Assembly (NCBI GenBank): GCA_030643125.1
Contig: DAOWML010000166.1
Span: forward strand, 1-5,739
Source of the DNA: Bacteroidales bacterium
Lineage (GTDB): Bacteria; Bacteroidota; Bacteroidia; Bacteroidales; UBA12077
DNA length: 5,739 nucleotides
Reading direction: 5' to 3'
How positions within the stretch are numbered: the stretch's first letter is position 1; each line of letters begins with the position of its first letter. A program made the translations under genes and the position numbers. Shown in pieces: positions 1 through 5,428 of the stretch. A model generated the notes under the pieces. The model had not been told where the DNA came from. It did not search any database and was given only the letters and a program-made list of their open reading frames with translations.

Positions 1-584
1 GTTGTCGTAGATGAATATGTTGAGACTACTGTACCCGAAGAGCCTTCAGAAACATTGGCATTTACATTTATATTTAAACTTGCACTCTCGTCGCCTGCGT
101 TCATGCTCATATTAATATTCTCGCCAACTGGTTGTCCTGTACTACTTGTAGTTATTGTAGTTGATTCTGTAACAGTTGTAGATGTAGATACAACTGGTTC
201 ACTTGAGGTTTGCACTGAAGAATACTGATTATTTCCTGCTGATTGACCCTGTGATGGTATTGGTTTTTCTCCTTGATATCTGAGTGTATATACATTACCG
301 GACTTTTGTTTTATCATTGTAGTAGTTTCCATTCCGGCATTCAAAGAAATACCTTTTTTAATTTCTCCAATCATTATATCATTAAAAATAATGTTAAGTT
401 GATAATAACCGGGAGACAAATCGGTTAATTTAATATACTTTGATGGTTCAATATTTTGCTCTGCTCCATTAAGGCTTAAAATAAATTCTTCTCCATCTTC
501 TGAGAATACTACCAGATTCGAATTTTGCCCCAAAACGGCTAAAATAGAAAATAAAAAAACTGTAATAAGAATTAATTGTTTCAT
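1..584 (-). CDS. Secreted DUF4476-family-like protein, 3' end outside window
   Basis: Reading leftwards from the ATG at 584-582, the frame stays open for 194 codons and runs off the window, so the C-terminus is missing. Residues 1-20 form a signal peptide (MKQL, a hydrophobic stretch, then AVLGQ), so the product is exported. Residues 22-103 form a compact region (NLVVFSEDGEEFILSLNG, LTDLSPGYYQLNIIF, YTLRYQGEKP). From memory this resembles the N-terminal part of Bacteroidota proteins that carry DUF4476 at their C-terminus; that domain would lie beyond the edge and is not seen. Residues 122-150 are a Ser/Thr-rich low-complexity linker, followed by an Asn/Ser/Gly-rich stretch to the end, which fits a flexible, surface-exposed spacer. 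An ATG four bases upstream (588-586) is out of frame. Function is unknown. The export call is firm; the family call is moderate. Confidence 0.8.
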   Translation of the reverse strand, partial: MKQLILITVFLFSILAVLGQNSNLVVFSEDGEEFILSLNGAEQNIEPSKYIKLTDLSPGYYQLNIIFNDIMIGEIKKGISLNAGMETTTMIKQKSGNVYTLRYQGEKPIPSQGQSAGNNQYSSVQTSSEPVVSTSTTVTESTTITTSSTGQPVGENINMSMNAGDESASLNINVNANVSEGSSGTVVSTYSSTT

Positions 585-619
585 ACATGAATGCTTTTAG
601 GTTAATAAAAATTATTGTA

Positions 620-641
620 TTTGTAATAGCTATATTACAAA
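620..641. promoter_or_regulatory. Dyad-symmetric element in leader of the first gene
   Basis: Two perfect 9-base arms, TTTGTAATA and TATTACAAA, flank the 4-base centre GCTA. The element lies 36-57 bases upstream of the ATG at 584, between that start and a candidate -7 element at 662-655. It would therefore fall in the 5' untranslated region or just downstream of the transcription start. It could be an operator for a dimeric regulator or an RNA hairpin. AT-rich DNA produces some dyads by chance, so the role is inference. Confidence 0.4.
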
Positions 642-654
642 CCAATTTTCAGGC

Positions 655-662
655 CAAAGGTA
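655..662 (-). promoter_or_regulatory. Candidate Bacteroidota -7 promoter element for the first gene
   Basis: On the minus strand the bases read TACCTTTG, an exact match to the Bacteroidota primary-sigma -7 consensus TAnnTTTG. It sits about 70 bases upstream of the ATG at 584. No clear -33 TTG is visible at the expected distance, so this is a candidate only. Confidence 0.35.
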
Positions 663-710
663 GAAAAAGACTTATGTTTTATATGAAAACATTTAGCCTC
701 TTTCCTTTAA

Positions 711-750
711 AACTCAAAACTCAAAACTCTGAACTTTAAACTCAAAACTG
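711..750. repeat. Tandem 7-bp repeat (AACTCAA) at the 3' end of ndk
   Basis: Five complete heptads plus a partial sixth run in unbroken phase: AACTCAA, AACTCAA, AACTCTG, AACTTTA, AACTCAA, AACTG. AACT recurs at 711, 718, 725, 732, 739 and 746. On the ndk strand the unit reads TTGAGTT, and the array begins three bases after the ndk stop codon. Positions 726-737 (minus strand) carry a 12-base core that recurs in the array at 3988-4099. No function is known to me. Confidence 0.85.
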
Positions 751-753
751 TTT

Positions 754-1173
754 TTAGTATCGCTCCCTTTGATTAAAAAAGAAATCGGCTTCGCGTTTTG
801 CATTTTCAGGAGAATCTGCTCCATGAATAGCATTTTTTTGTAGCGATTCAGCAAACCGTTTTCGAATTGTTCCTTCTTCTGCCATACCTGGATTTGTATT
901 ACCAATTAATTTACGGAAATCTTCAATAGCATTTTCCTTTTCCAGCAATAAAGCTATAATTGATCCTGAGCTCATAAATTCACAAAGACTGTCATAAAAT
1001 TCTTTTCCCCTGTGCATTTCATAAAATCGTTCCGCTTCTTCTTTTGTCAATTGTGTAGATCTAATAGCAGAAATCCTGAAATCAGCCTGGTTAATCATGG
1101 CTAAAATTGGTCCAACATGATTTTTCCTGCAAGCTGATGGCTTAATCATTGCGAATGTATATCCTAAAGGCAT
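754..1173 (-). CDS. ndk: Nucleoside diphosphate kinase
   Basis: Transfers the gamma-phosphate between nucleoside triphosphates and diphosphates through a phosphohistidine intermediate in the cytoplasm, keeping NTP and dNTP pools balanced. The 139 residues match the usual single-domain length. The catalytic His117 sits in NAIHGADS. The other nucleotide-binding positions of the family are present: Lys11, Tyr51, Phe59, Arg87, Thr93, Arg104, Asn114 and Glu128. Two normally conserved positions differ: KPSA for KPDA (Ser13) and HGAD for HGSD (Ala119). The EFMSSG and EDFRKLIGNTNP segments are typical of Bacteroidota members. The ATG at 1173 gives the standard N-terminus (YTFAMIKP); no Shine-Dalgarno is visible. 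The gene is divergent from nrnA, with a candidate -7 element 46 bases upstream, and its 3' end runs into the heptad repeat at 711-750. Identification is secure. Confidence 0.97.
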   Translation of the reverse strand: MPLGYTFAMIKPSACRKNHVGPILAMINQADFRISAIRSTQLTKEEAERFYEMHRGKEFYDSLCEFMSSGSIIALLLEKENAIEDFRKLIGNTNPGMAEEGTIRKRFAESLQKNAIHGADSPENAKREADFFFNQRERY

Positions 1174-1219
1174 AATATAAGGTTTTATTTATTGGTACTC
1201 CCACATTTAATGAAACACA

Positions 1220-1227
1220 CAAAACTA
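1220..1227 (-). promoter_or_regulatory. Candidate -7 promoter element for ndk
   Basis: The minus strand reads TAGTTTTG, an exact match to the Bacteroidota consensus TAnnTTTG, 46 bases upstream of the ndk ATG. A -33 TTG is not evident upstream. Position and orientation support a short ndk leader. Confidence 0.45.
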
Positions 1228-1463
1228 TTATTAATTTGTTATATTTTAGTATGAATGGCTGAAATGATGGAGCGAAGCGATCTCACACAAATAATATTGG
1301 ATGATTAGCAAGATATTACTACGATATTCCATTTTTCCATTCTTCCGGTTTTCCTTTGTTATTAATATTTGATTAATCTTATTTATCCATTTTAATAATG
1401 ATAAAACTATTAGACTAAATTATAATTTTTTTTGTATTAACTTAAATTCTGAACGGATTATTT

Positions 1464-1471
1464 TATCTTTG
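1464..1471 (+). promoter_or_regulatory. Candidate -7 promoter element for the nrnA operon
   Basis: TATCTTTG matches the Bacteroidota -7 consensus TAnnTTTG exactly and lies 36 bases upstream of the TTG start of nrnA. A TTTG at 1431-1434 is too far upstream to be a normally spaced -33 element. The first seven bases, TATCTTT (1464-1470), pair with AAAGATA (1493-1499), and a smaller GATTT/AAATC dyad lies between them, so the element sits inside a larger region of dyad symmetry. Confidence 0.45.
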
Positions 1472-1507
1472 ATTTTTTAGAAATCATAATTTAAAGATAT
1501 AATTATA

Positions 1508-2536
1508 TTGAAATCAATTTCAGAAAAAAAGATAAACGAGTTAAAAAACTTAATTGTTCATACTCAAAAACCATTAATTATTACACATTATAATCCTGAT
1601 GGCGATGCTATGGGTTCTTCTCTTGCTTTTTATCATTACCTGGTAAAAAAAGGCAAAGAGCCTGTAATAATAACACCTAACGATTATCCGGATTTTTTGC
1701 ATTGGTTGCCAGGAAATGATAAAGTTATTGTTTATAAACGGAATAGTGGCACTGTATTAAATGCAATAAAAGAAGCTGATGCAATATTTACACTTGATTT
1801 CAACGATCTTGCCAGAACTGAAGGTTTGGAAAAATATTTAGCGGAAGCGCCGGGTAAAAAGGTGCTTATAGATCATCATCCTGAACCGGAAGATTTTGCC
1901 GATATAGTTATTTCAGACACTCAATATAGTTCGACAGCTGAAATGATTTATCATGTAATTGAAAGCCTGGGCGATTTAGAACTAATTGATAATGTAATAG
2001 CCGAATGCTTATATACAGGAATAATGACCGATACAGGGTCGTTTAATTACAATTCCTCTAATCCGTATACATATATTGTTGTTTCAAAATTAATTGATTT
2101 AGGAATTAACAAAGACAAGATTCACGGGAATATTTATGACAACTACTCCCCTGATCGTATGCGTTTGTTAGGTTACTGCCTGAACAAAAAAATGGAAGTA
2201 TTTCCTGAATATCATACAGCATTTATTGCAATAACAAAAAAGGAATTAAAAGATTTTAATTTTGCTCCTGGCGATTCCGAAGGATTTGTAAATTACCCTC
2301 TTTCTATAAAAGGTATTCGATTTACAGCTATTTTTATTGAGAAAGATAAACAGGTAAAAATTTCATTCAGATCAAAAGGAGAGTTTCCGGCAAACAAATT
2401 TGCCGAAGATCATTTTAATGGAGGTGGGCATAAAAATGCTTCAGGAGGTTATTCTAATGATTCGTATGAGGATACATTAAAAAAGTTTAGAGAATTGCTG
2501 CCGAAATATATAAATGAGCTTAAGGATGGTATGTAA
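1508..2536 (+). CDS. nrnA: Bifunctional oligoribonuclease / PAP phosphatase, DHH-DHHA1 family
   Basis: A cytoplasmic Mn-dependent phosphoesterase. In this family it hydrolyses nanoRNAs of a few nucleotides to monophosphates and dephosphorylates pAp from sulfate assimilation. The 342 residues match the usual length. The N-terminal DHH domain has motif I HYNPDGDAMGSS (His27, Asp31, Asp33), motif II LDFND (Asp97), motif III IDHH (Asp122-His123-His124) and motif IV GIMTDTGSF (Asp175). The C-terminal DHHA1 domain has the substrate-binding loop GGGHKNASGG (305-314). All expected metal ligands are present. The start is a TTG: the upstream in-frame stop at 1487 leaves only ATA, ATT and ATA codons before it, and family members begin about this far ahead of motif I. 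It is the first gene of a three-gene operon; the next gene overlaps its 3' end. Which substrate dominates in vivo cannot be read from sequence. Confidence 0.94.
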   Translation: MKSISEKKINELKNLIVHTQKPLIITHYNPDGDAMGSSLAFYHYLVKKGKEPVIITPNDYPDFLHWLPGNDKVIVYKRNSGTVLNAIKEADAIFTLDFNDLARTEGLEKYLAEAPGKKVLIDHHPEPEDFADIVISDTQYSSTAEMIYHVIESLGDLELIDNVIAECLYTGIMTDTGSFNYNSSNPYTYIVVSKLIDLGINKDKIHGNIYDNYSPDRMRLLGYCLNKKMEVFPEYHTAFIAITKKELKDFNFAPGDSEGFVNYPLSIKGIRFTAIFIEKDKQVKISFRSKGEFPANKFAEDHFNGGGHKNASGGYSNDSYEDTLKKFRELLPKYINELKDGM

Positions 2537-3062
2537 GCAATTTATAAAGAGAAGTATTATTTTGATCTTTATTATAATTTTCTTTTCTTGTAATAAAGAA
2601 AAGAAGACAGAGAATAGGGCGGTAATAAAACATTCTAAAGAGTCGCTGGAAGAGGTCAATAAATTGCTCGTCGATAAGGATGCCGAGTTAATTAAAAGTT
2701 ATGTTGATAGAAGAGGTTGGAAGATGGAGTATACTGAATCAGGCCTTTGGTATATGATTTATGAAATGGGTTCCGGTTCTGATATTAAAAAGGGAGATTT
2801 TATTACTTTTAATTATGAGGTTTGGTTATTAAATGGGACACTTTGTTATTCGTCTGAAGAGTTGAATGCAAAGAGTTTTATTGTTGGTAAAGGAGGAGTA
2901 GAATCAGGATTGGAAGAAGGGGTGTTGATGTTAAAATCAGGAAGTAAGGCAAGATTTATTTTACCACCACATTTAGCTCATGGATTAATTGGCGATGAAG
3001 ATAGAATTCCGGCTCGTGCAACTATTATTTACGATATTGAAATATTAAAAATTGAAAAATAA
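2514..3062 (+). CDS. gldI: GldI-like FKBP-type peptidyl-prolyl isomerase lipoprotein
   Basis: A 182-residue lipoprotein with one FKBP-like domain. Residues 8-25 are a basic then strongly hydrophobic signal followed by the lipidation site FFSC (Cys26). A charged linker precedes the FKBP fold (about 75-180): TESGLWYMIYEMGSG, DFITFNYEVWLLNG, VESGLEEGVLMLKSGS, FILPPHLAHGLIGDED. From memory this matches GldI, the gliding-associated isomerase of Flavobacterium, including CYSSEEL where classical FKBPs have FDSS. The FKBP12 Asp37 position is Tyr112, and the Tyr82 position falls in LAHG as His, so enzymatic activity is uncertain and a chaperone or folding-factor role is possible. The first ATG overlaps nrnA by 23 bases; an in-frame ATG at 2526 (MVCKQF) gives a shorter signal and an 11-base overlap and may be the true start. 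The overlap suggests translational coupling. GldI-like proteins also occur in non-gliders. Confidence 0.82.
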   Translation: MSLRMVCKQFIKRSIILIFIIIFFSCNKEKKTENRAVIKHSKESLEEVNKLLVDKDAELIKSYVDRRGWKMEYTESGLWYMIYEMGSGSDIKKGDFITFNYEVWLLNGTLCYSSEELNAKSFIVGKGGVESGLEEGVLMLKSGSKARFILPPHLAHGLIGDEDRIPARATIIYDIEILKIEK

Positions 3063-3074
3063 ATATTTAAACCA

Positions 3075-3986
3075 ATGATTAAAAGAACCTATCTAGTATT
3101 TATTATTATTGCTTTGACGTTAAATTCTTGTAACTATTTTTCTAAATATCCAGGTTACAATAAAACAAAATCGGGAATATATTATAAGCTTATAAAGTTT
3201 GGTGAAAGTACAGAAAAAGCTAAACCTGGCGATTATATGACTGTCGATATATCATATCAGACCATTGGCGATTCAGTATTTTTCGAAGGGCGAAGAAAAC
3301 TTCAAATTACAGAACCTACATTCGCGGGTGCTATTGATGAATGTTTTTTAATGTTAGCCGAAGATGAAATGGCATCGTTTATTATTTCGGCAAATGATTT
3401 TTTTACAAAAACATTAGAAACTACGCTTCCTGCTTTTATCCAGAAAGAAGATCCTATGATAGTTGATATTGATGTGATTGATATCCAAACTGAAGAAGAA
3501 TACTTTATGGAGAAAGAAGCATTCTTGTATTGGATTGAAGATTTTGGAGATTATGAAAAAGTTATTTTAAGACAATATATCGATCAGCAAAAAGTTGATA
3601 TTGAAGCAACAGAATCAGGTCTTTATCATATTACATTAGAAGAAGGAAATGGTGAGAAAGTTTTTATTGGCGATACTGTAACAGTGCATTATGAAGGTAA
3701 GTTTTTGAATGGCAAATTCTTCGACTCAACAAAAAGAAGAAATTCTCCTTTCCAATTTGTATATGGCAGAAAATGGCAGGTTATTGAAGGAATGGAAGAA
3801 GCTATTGGTAGAATGGTCGAAGGAGAAAAGGCGCTATTTATTATTCCATCTCAAATTGGATTTGGCGAAACAGGTTCATCAACAGGAATTATTCCACCTT
3901 ATACATCTACCTTATTTGAAGTGGAACTTATTGAGGTAATTCCGGGTTCAAGAGAAAAAGACTTAGATTTAAATAAATATGATTAA
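3075..3986 (+). CDS. Two-domain FKBP-type peptidyl-prolyl isomerase lipoprotein
   Basis: Expected to catalyse cis-trans isomerisation of prolyl bonds in exported proteins, anchored by a lipidated cysteine. The lipoprotein signal ends in LTLNSC (Cys19). An N-terminal FKBP-like domain (about 32-137, KSGIYYKLIKFG...) has lost the recognisable active-site residues: the FD pair reads FF and the IIPP loop is absent. A charged, probably helical linker covers about 140-178. The C-terminal domain (about 180-288) is canonical: VTVHYEG (Tyr206), FFDST (Phe216, Asp217), FQF (Phe227), VIEGMEE, IGFGE (Phe263 at the usual Tyr), IIPPY and LFEVELIEV. It starts 12 bases after the gldI-like gene, so it is surely co-transcribed. 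TESGL at the beginning of its second domain is shared with the preceding protein, suggesting an old duplication. The stop is followed at once by a heptad repeat array. The precise substrate is unknown. Confidence 0.9.
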   Translation: MIKRTYLVFIIIALTLNSCNYFSKYPGYNKTKSGIYYKLIKFGESTEKAKPGDYMTVDISYQTIGDSVFFEGRRKLQITEPTFAGAIDECFLMLAEDEMASFIISANDFFTKTLETTLPAFIQKEDPMIVDIDVIDIQTEEEYFMEKEAFLYWIEDFGDYEKVILRQYIDQQKVDIEATESGLYHITLEEGNGEKVFIGDTVTVHYEGKFLNGKFFDSTKRRNSPFQFVYGRKWQVIEGMEEAIGRMVEGEKALFIIPSQIGFGETGSSTGIIPPYTSTLFEVELIEVIPGSREKDLDLNKYD

Positions 3987-3987
3987 T

Positions 3988-4099
3988 GGTTTGCGGTTTG
4001 CGGTTCAAAGTTCTGAGTAAATAGTTAACTGGTAACTGGTAACTGCCGTTTACTAATTCCTACTTGCCAAATAACTGTCATCTGCCAAGTGCGAACTAT
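3988..4099. repeat. Degenerate 7-bp repeat array at the 3' end of the FKBP operon
   Basis: Starting two bases after the FKBP stop, the sequence falls into heptads: GGTTTGC, GGTTTGC, GGTTCAA, AGTTCTG, AGTAAAT, AGTTAAC, TGGTAAC, TGGTAAC, TGCCGTT and on to about 4099. Successive units differ gradually, as if the array drifts from a GGTTTGC type through AGTT to GGTAACT and TGCCAA types. Phase is clear to about 4050 and weak afterwards. Positions 4007-4018 carry AAAGTTCTGAGT, which differs at one base from the core of the array at 711-750 read on the ndk strand. It fills most of the gap between two convergent genes; no credible terminator hairpin with a T-run was found. Confidence 0.75.
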
Positions 4100-4149
4100 A
4101 AAGTTTTAAGTGTCAACTGAATGACAAGCTGTTACTTATAAAACAAACA

Positions 4150-5109
4150 TTAATAGTAAGTATATTTGTACTTGTATAGAATTCTATATCGATAAAGGGC
4201 ATAATAAACTTCAACCTTCTCTAAAACACTCTTTTCATTGTAAAAATAAGTTTTCTTGGAGTTTTCTGTCGGATGGTCATCGTACCATTCTTCTTCAATT
4301 AAATTGCCTTTCGAATCGTATTTATATAAATTATTTACAATGATATTCCCTTGGGGTTCTTCTTTAATGACTTTAACTAAGTTGCCTCTGCTATTGTACT
4401 GGTATTTTTCTTTATATCTGAAATTCCCGAGTACATTTTTAGTTTTTTCTCTTAAAAGATTAGCATTAAATTTATAAAAATATTGTTCTTTTATTTTACC
4501 TTCAATGTCGTATTCAACGCTTTCTATTATATTGTCATTGTCATCGAATTTGTTAATTATTTTTCCAATTTCAGTTGATTCCCCATCAAAAATAGAAATG
4601 GTGCAAACATTTCCTTTATAAATAAAGATTCTTTTATGTTCAATATTCCCGTATATGTCAGATCTAATTATTTCGGTAAGTTTATTATTTTTATAATTGT
4701 ATTTAATAATTTGATAATCGGTACCATTGTATCTTTCTTCTCTTATCTTTCGTGTTGAATTATCATAAGTAATATTTTGTTTAAACAGTACTTTAGCTTC
4801 ATCACCTTTATAATTTACATATTCAACTTTATTCTCGTTATCATCATATTTATAACTTAACTTTTGGTCAATACTACCTGATTGATAATATATTTCCTCA
4901 ATTACATTACCATTAAGATCGAATTTCTTTGTATAATTTTTATAACCGTTTCTTTTTGGCTTGTTTTTTTCATATTTATGATTCCATTGAATCTGAGTTT
5001 GAACATGATTTTTAGAAATGTTTTCTTTCCATTTCTTTTCGCCTGGTAATTGACCAAATAAAAGCTCAACAGAAAAGATAAGCAGCGTAATAATGATTGT
5101 GTTTTTCAT
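4150..5109 (-). CDS. Secreted YD-like repeat protein of unknown function
   Basis: A 319-residue exported protein. Residues 1-20 are a signal peptide (MKNTIIITLL, then SVELLFGQ) with probable cleavage near Gln20 and no lipobox. From about residue 60 to 295 the protein is built of roughly ten repeats of 24-27 residues, each with an aromatic anchor followed by Asp/Asn, then Gly/Asn and aliphatic residues. The anchors are Phe63, Tyr88, Tyr115, Tyr139, Tyr164, Phe188, Phe214, Tyr238, Tyr264 and Tyr290. The best units are FDLNGNVIEE, FDDNDNIIES, YNSRGNLVKV and YDSKGNLIEEEWYD, which resemble RHS/YD repeats. There is no RHS core, toxin domain or T9SS sorting domain; the tail is Tyr/Lys-rich. It is rich in Lys, Asn and Tyr. 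It runs convergently to the FKBP operon and divergently from the next gene, so it is probably monocistronic. A surface or binding role is plausible but unproven. Confidence 0.82.
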   Translation of the reverse strand: MKNTIIITLLIFSVELLFGQLPGEKKWKENISKNHVQTQIQWNHKYEKNKPKRNGYKNYTKKFDLNGNVIEEIYYQSGSIDQKLSYKYDDNENKVEYVNYKGDEAKVLFKQNITYDNSTRKIREERYNGTDYQIIKYNYKNNKLTEIIRSDIYGNIEHKRIFIYKGNVCTISIFDGESTEIGKIINKFDDNDNIIESVEYDIEGKIKEQYFYKFNANLLREKTKNVLGNFRYKEKYQYNSRGNLVKVIKEEPQGNIIVNNLYKYDSKGNLIEEEWYDDHPTENSKKTYFYNEKSVLEKVEVYYALYRYRILYKYKYTYY

Positions 5110-5147
5110 TTTAAATTTCAGAGTTTTTTCAGAATATGAATTTATTT

Positions 5148-5155
5148 CAAAGTTA
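5148..5155 (-). promoter_or_regulatory. Candidate -7 promoter element for the YD-like repeat gene
   Basis: The minus strand reads TAACTTTG, an exact match to the Bacteroidota consensus TAnnTTTG, 38 bases upstream of the ATG at 5109. The spacing resembles that seen at ndk and nrnA. A well-spaced -33 TTG is not visible. Confidence 0.45.
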
Positions 5156-5328
5156 CTAAATAAAACAATATCTTATAAATTTATGATTTTCATTCAAAAA
5201 TCATACATATTTTCTTTTCTTTTAACGGTCAATATTTAAAATTGTTCTAATTAAAACTGTTTTTGTGTAAATAATATGTAAAAAGTTGACTTATAATAAG
5301 TATTGTTATAACTTACTTGATTAAATTA

Positions 5329-5356
5329 TTGAGATGTAATCTGTTAGCTTGGTTTG
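5329..5356 (+). promoter_or_regulatory. Weak candidate promoter for the last gene
   Basis: TTG at 5329-5331 is followed after 17 bases by TTGGTTTG (5349-5356), which differs from the Bacteroidota -7 consensus TAnnTTTG at one position. Use of this site would give a leader of roughly 65-70 bases before the ATG at 5429. The mismatch makes this tentative. Confidence 0.25.
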
Positions 5357-5428
5357 AGAATTCGACCAGGTATGCTCTCTCCGCTTAATAGCAAGTGCCA
5401 TTTGTTAATTAATTTAAAATTTCCTGTT

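Larger units (their letters stand above)
1174..1507. other. Divergent ndk/nrnA intergenic region
   Basis: This 334-base gap has no credible ORF and no tRNA-like fold. It is strongly AT-rich and holds candidate promoters for ndk (1220-1227, minus) and nrnA (1464-1471, plus). In its middle is a more GC-rich patch at about 1269-1288 (GGAGCGAAGCGATCTC...), whose reverse complement contains GAGATCGCTTCGCTCC; it stands out from its surroundings and may be a remnant of a dispersed repeat. The decamer AAAACTATTA occurs at 1221-1230 and again at 1403-1412. A pyrimidine-rich tract spans about 1328-1358. Confidence 0.6.
5110..5428. other. Divergent intergenic region between two secreted-protein genes
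   Basis: This 319-base gap contains no ORF of note. It holds an exact -7 element for the minus gene (5148-5155) and a weaker candidate for the plus gene (5329-5356). A perfect palindrome, ACTTATAATAAGT, spans 5289-5301 and could be a regulator site. The first two thirds are very AT-rich. About 5331-5401 is distinctly less so (for example ATTCGACCAGGTATGCTCTCTCCGC) and would lie largely in the leader of the downstream gene. No tRNA or known riboswitch pattern was recognised. Confidence 0.55.

Noticed and set aside
711..750. CRISPR array
   Set aside because: The repeats are directly adjacent heptads with no spacers, and no cas genes are present.
714..905. 63-codon open frame on the minus strand overlapping the 3' end of ndk
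   Set aside because: It lies in another frame over the ndk 3' end and the heptad repeat. It has no signal, domain or initiation context, and the ndk reading is unambiguous.
2477..2659. 60-codon open frame antisense to the nrnA/gldI junction
   Set aside because: Its hydrophobic composition comes from the antisense of the lipoprotein signal region. The sense genes explain this DNA fully.
3709..3939. 76-codon open frame within the FKBP gene
   Set aside because: It is an alternate frame of the canonical FKBP domain and has no features of its own.
4103..4144. Imperfect inverted repeat (GTTTTA...TAAAAC ends) between convergent genes, as a bidirectional terminator
   Set aside because: The arms pair only with several mismatches and bulges, the stem is AT-rich, and no T-run follows on either strand. 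Not strong enough to list as a terminator.
4175..4188. Perfect 14-base palindrome TATAGAATTCTATA
   Set aside because: It lies inside the coding sequence for the Tyr/Arg-rich C-terminus of the YD-like protein and is explained by the codons used; I see no regulatory role.
4256..4477. 73-codon plus-strand frame opposite the YD-like repeat gene
   Set aside because: It is antisense to a gene with a signal peptide and clear protein repeats. Its aromatic-rich translation is what the antisense of that composition gives.
5341..5401. Possible tRNA around TTCGACC
   Set aside because: No acceptor stem, D-arm or anticodon arm can be fitted around the T-loop-like bases.
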